Shown: positions 63,192 to 64,000 of the stretch, piece by piece
How positions within the stretch are numbered: the first letter of the stretch is position 1
Layout: the number at the start of each line of letters is the position of its first letter
From: CAVXFB01 sp963760935
Lineage (GTDB): Bacteria; Planctomycetota; Planctomycetia; Pirellulales; Thermoguttaceae
DNA: 64,000 nucleotides
NCBI GenBank assembly: GCA_963760935.1
Contig: CAVXFB010000007.1
Span: forward strand, 372,001 to 436,000
Direction of reading: 5' to 3'
Made by a program: the position numbers and the translations under genes
The notes under the pieces: model-generated
Told to the model about the DNA's origin: nothing
The model's database searches: none
The model's input: the letters and a program-made list of their open reading frames with translations, nothing else

Positions 63192-64000
63192 TGCGCTACG
63201 ATGGCTATGGCCGTATATGGAGGTGCCGCGGCCATTGATTGCGGATCATCTATCGCGGGCGTGGCCGGACGATGCTTTGCGACGACTTCGTGCTGCCGGA
63301 TTCGTCGCACAAGCAGAGAACGCACGTTGCGTCATGTGTCCCGGCTGCGCCGAGGGGCACATTGAAGACGTTGTTGCGATCAAGCAGTCGGACGGCTCGT
63401 GCCGTTTCTACGTGTATTGCCCGGAAGTGCTGCGGGCCGAAGTGTCCGTCGACGAATTGCGGCATTGGACGATCGATCTGAAGGCGATCGCCGTGGCGTT
63501 GGGAAGAAGCATGTTGCTCCAAGGGAAATGCCTGTTGCTCGTGCCCGGGCGCCTGTGGCGGCTCGGGCGGGCGCCTTGGCGTGACGGCACGCGCGAGGTG
63601 CTCTTTGCTCGTGGGTTGACCTGGCAAGATGCTGCACGCGTGGTCGATCGAGTTAGCCGGAGTCGCGATCCAATCGTGCTCGTCCCGTACGACGCGAATC
63701 CAGCGGCGCCGTGGGGAGCCCGCCGACCTGCGATTGTGCCCTTAGACCAAATTGCAGCTTTTAAGAGTGAGACACTGGTCGTCGATACTCACGAGCTTGC
63801 CGCGATCGTCTTCGACGCCGACGCCAAATGTGGTCGCGCGGACGAGCCGCACATTGACAAGAAGCAGCTTCGGCGAATAATGCGGGCACAGCGGGAGGTG
63901 GCGCTGAGCGATGAAGTGTACGTCGCCGCCTACAAGCAGCACGGGTCGTACCGAAAGGCCGCCGAGGCGCTCGTTGCCCACGGCGTCGAGACGGACCGCT
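63184..64000 (+). CDS. Unrecognised zinc-finger-like protein, pair gene 2 (cut by window)
   Basis: An open frame from ATG 63184 to the window edge, at least 272 codons. The N-terminal region is helix-turn-helix-like (PLIADHLSRAWPDDALRRLR) and is followed by CVMCPGC, a zinc-knuckle-type motif with a later Cys in YVYCPE. The middle has VALGRSMLLQGKCLLLVPGRLWRLG. The visible end, SYRKAAEALVAHG, looks like another helix-turn-helix. The combination suggests DNA binding. It is coupled to the upstream gene. The missing end may carry the defining domain. Confidence 0.65.
   Translation, partial: MNDALRWLWPYMEVPRPLIADHLSRAWPDDALRRLRAAGFVAQAENARCVMCPGCAEGHIEDVVAIKQSDGSCRFYVYCPEVLRAEVSVDELRHWTIDLKAIAVALGRSMLLQGKCLLLVPGRLWRLGRAPWRDGTREVLFARGLTWQDAARVVDRVSRSRDPIVLVPYDANPAAPWGARRPAIVPLDQIAAFKSETLVVDTHELAAIVFDADAKCGRADEPHIDKKQLRRIMRAQREVALSDEVYVAAYKQHGSYRKAAEALVAHGVETDR

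Overview
The window looks like a chromosomal, accessory-rich segment of a planctomycete (Pirellulales-like). This is inferred from the gene content: twin-arginine Gfo/Idh/MocA (GH109-type) proteins, uroporphyrinogen-decarboxylase-like proteins beside a sugar locus, a PUFA-synthase-like polyketide synthase, and serine recombinase plus ParB-like operons. No rRNA or other phylogenetic marker is present, so the assignment is tentative. Mobile DNA and broken genes are abundant.

Layout. (1) 1-7.9 kb is a plasmid- or ICE-like block. It holds the end of an ArdC-type zincin, small proteins separated by a recurring TGACACCGACTA element, a P-loop ATPase hit by a complete IS630 element (2758-3992, TA duplication), and a minus-strand operon of zinc-ribbon and other small proteins headed by a beta-grasp plus winged-helix fusion. 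(2) 8.0-10.0 kb and 26.7-28.7 kb are two almost identical group IIC introns. Both sit behind the same terminator, in two older paralogous 259-bp targets. (3) 10.7-18.3 kb (minus) is a compact PUFA-synthase-like cluster: an AT-KS-KS0-KR-DH megasynthase, a hot-dog thioesterase and an ACP fused to a FabL-like reductase. A GGDEF-EAL protein follows. (4) 20-31 kb carries a FadL-like porin, two IS110-family elements with structured flanks, a truncated GH27 alpha-galactosidase, a truncated unknown gene and a decayed tRNA-Leu. (5) 31.3-43.7 kb is a carbohydrate locus. AraC regulator, SSS symporter, small membrane partner and a UROD-like gene run leftwards. Two large secreted glycosidase-like proteins, a GH109-type oxidoreductase and a second, decayed UROD-like gene run rightwards. 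(6) 43.7-48.3 kb has a group II intron remnant, ilvD bracketed by a decayed and an intact copy of the same tyrosine-integrase 3' end, an excisionase and a small cargo protein. (7) 48.4-50.0 kb is a thioredoxin-TPR lipoprotein. (8) 50.3-56.6 kb is a tightly coupled five-gene operon: large serine recombinase, two ParB-like proteins and two long proteins built from about 17 copies of a roughly 60-residue helical repeat of the homing-endonuclease-associated type. (9) 56.9-61.3 kb is a TetR-controlled envelope redox and methionine-sulfoxide repair operon. (10) 62.0-64.0 kb is a translationally coupled pair of unrecognised genes, the second cut by the window edge.

The most novel-looking system is (8). 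A recombinase is co-translated with ParB-like proteins and two modular, probably DNA-reading repeat arrays, which would fit a recombination system whose target is set by repeat composition. That function is inference. What is seen directly is the operon architecture, the repeat register, and single-base frameshifts in both the recombinase and the first repeat gene.
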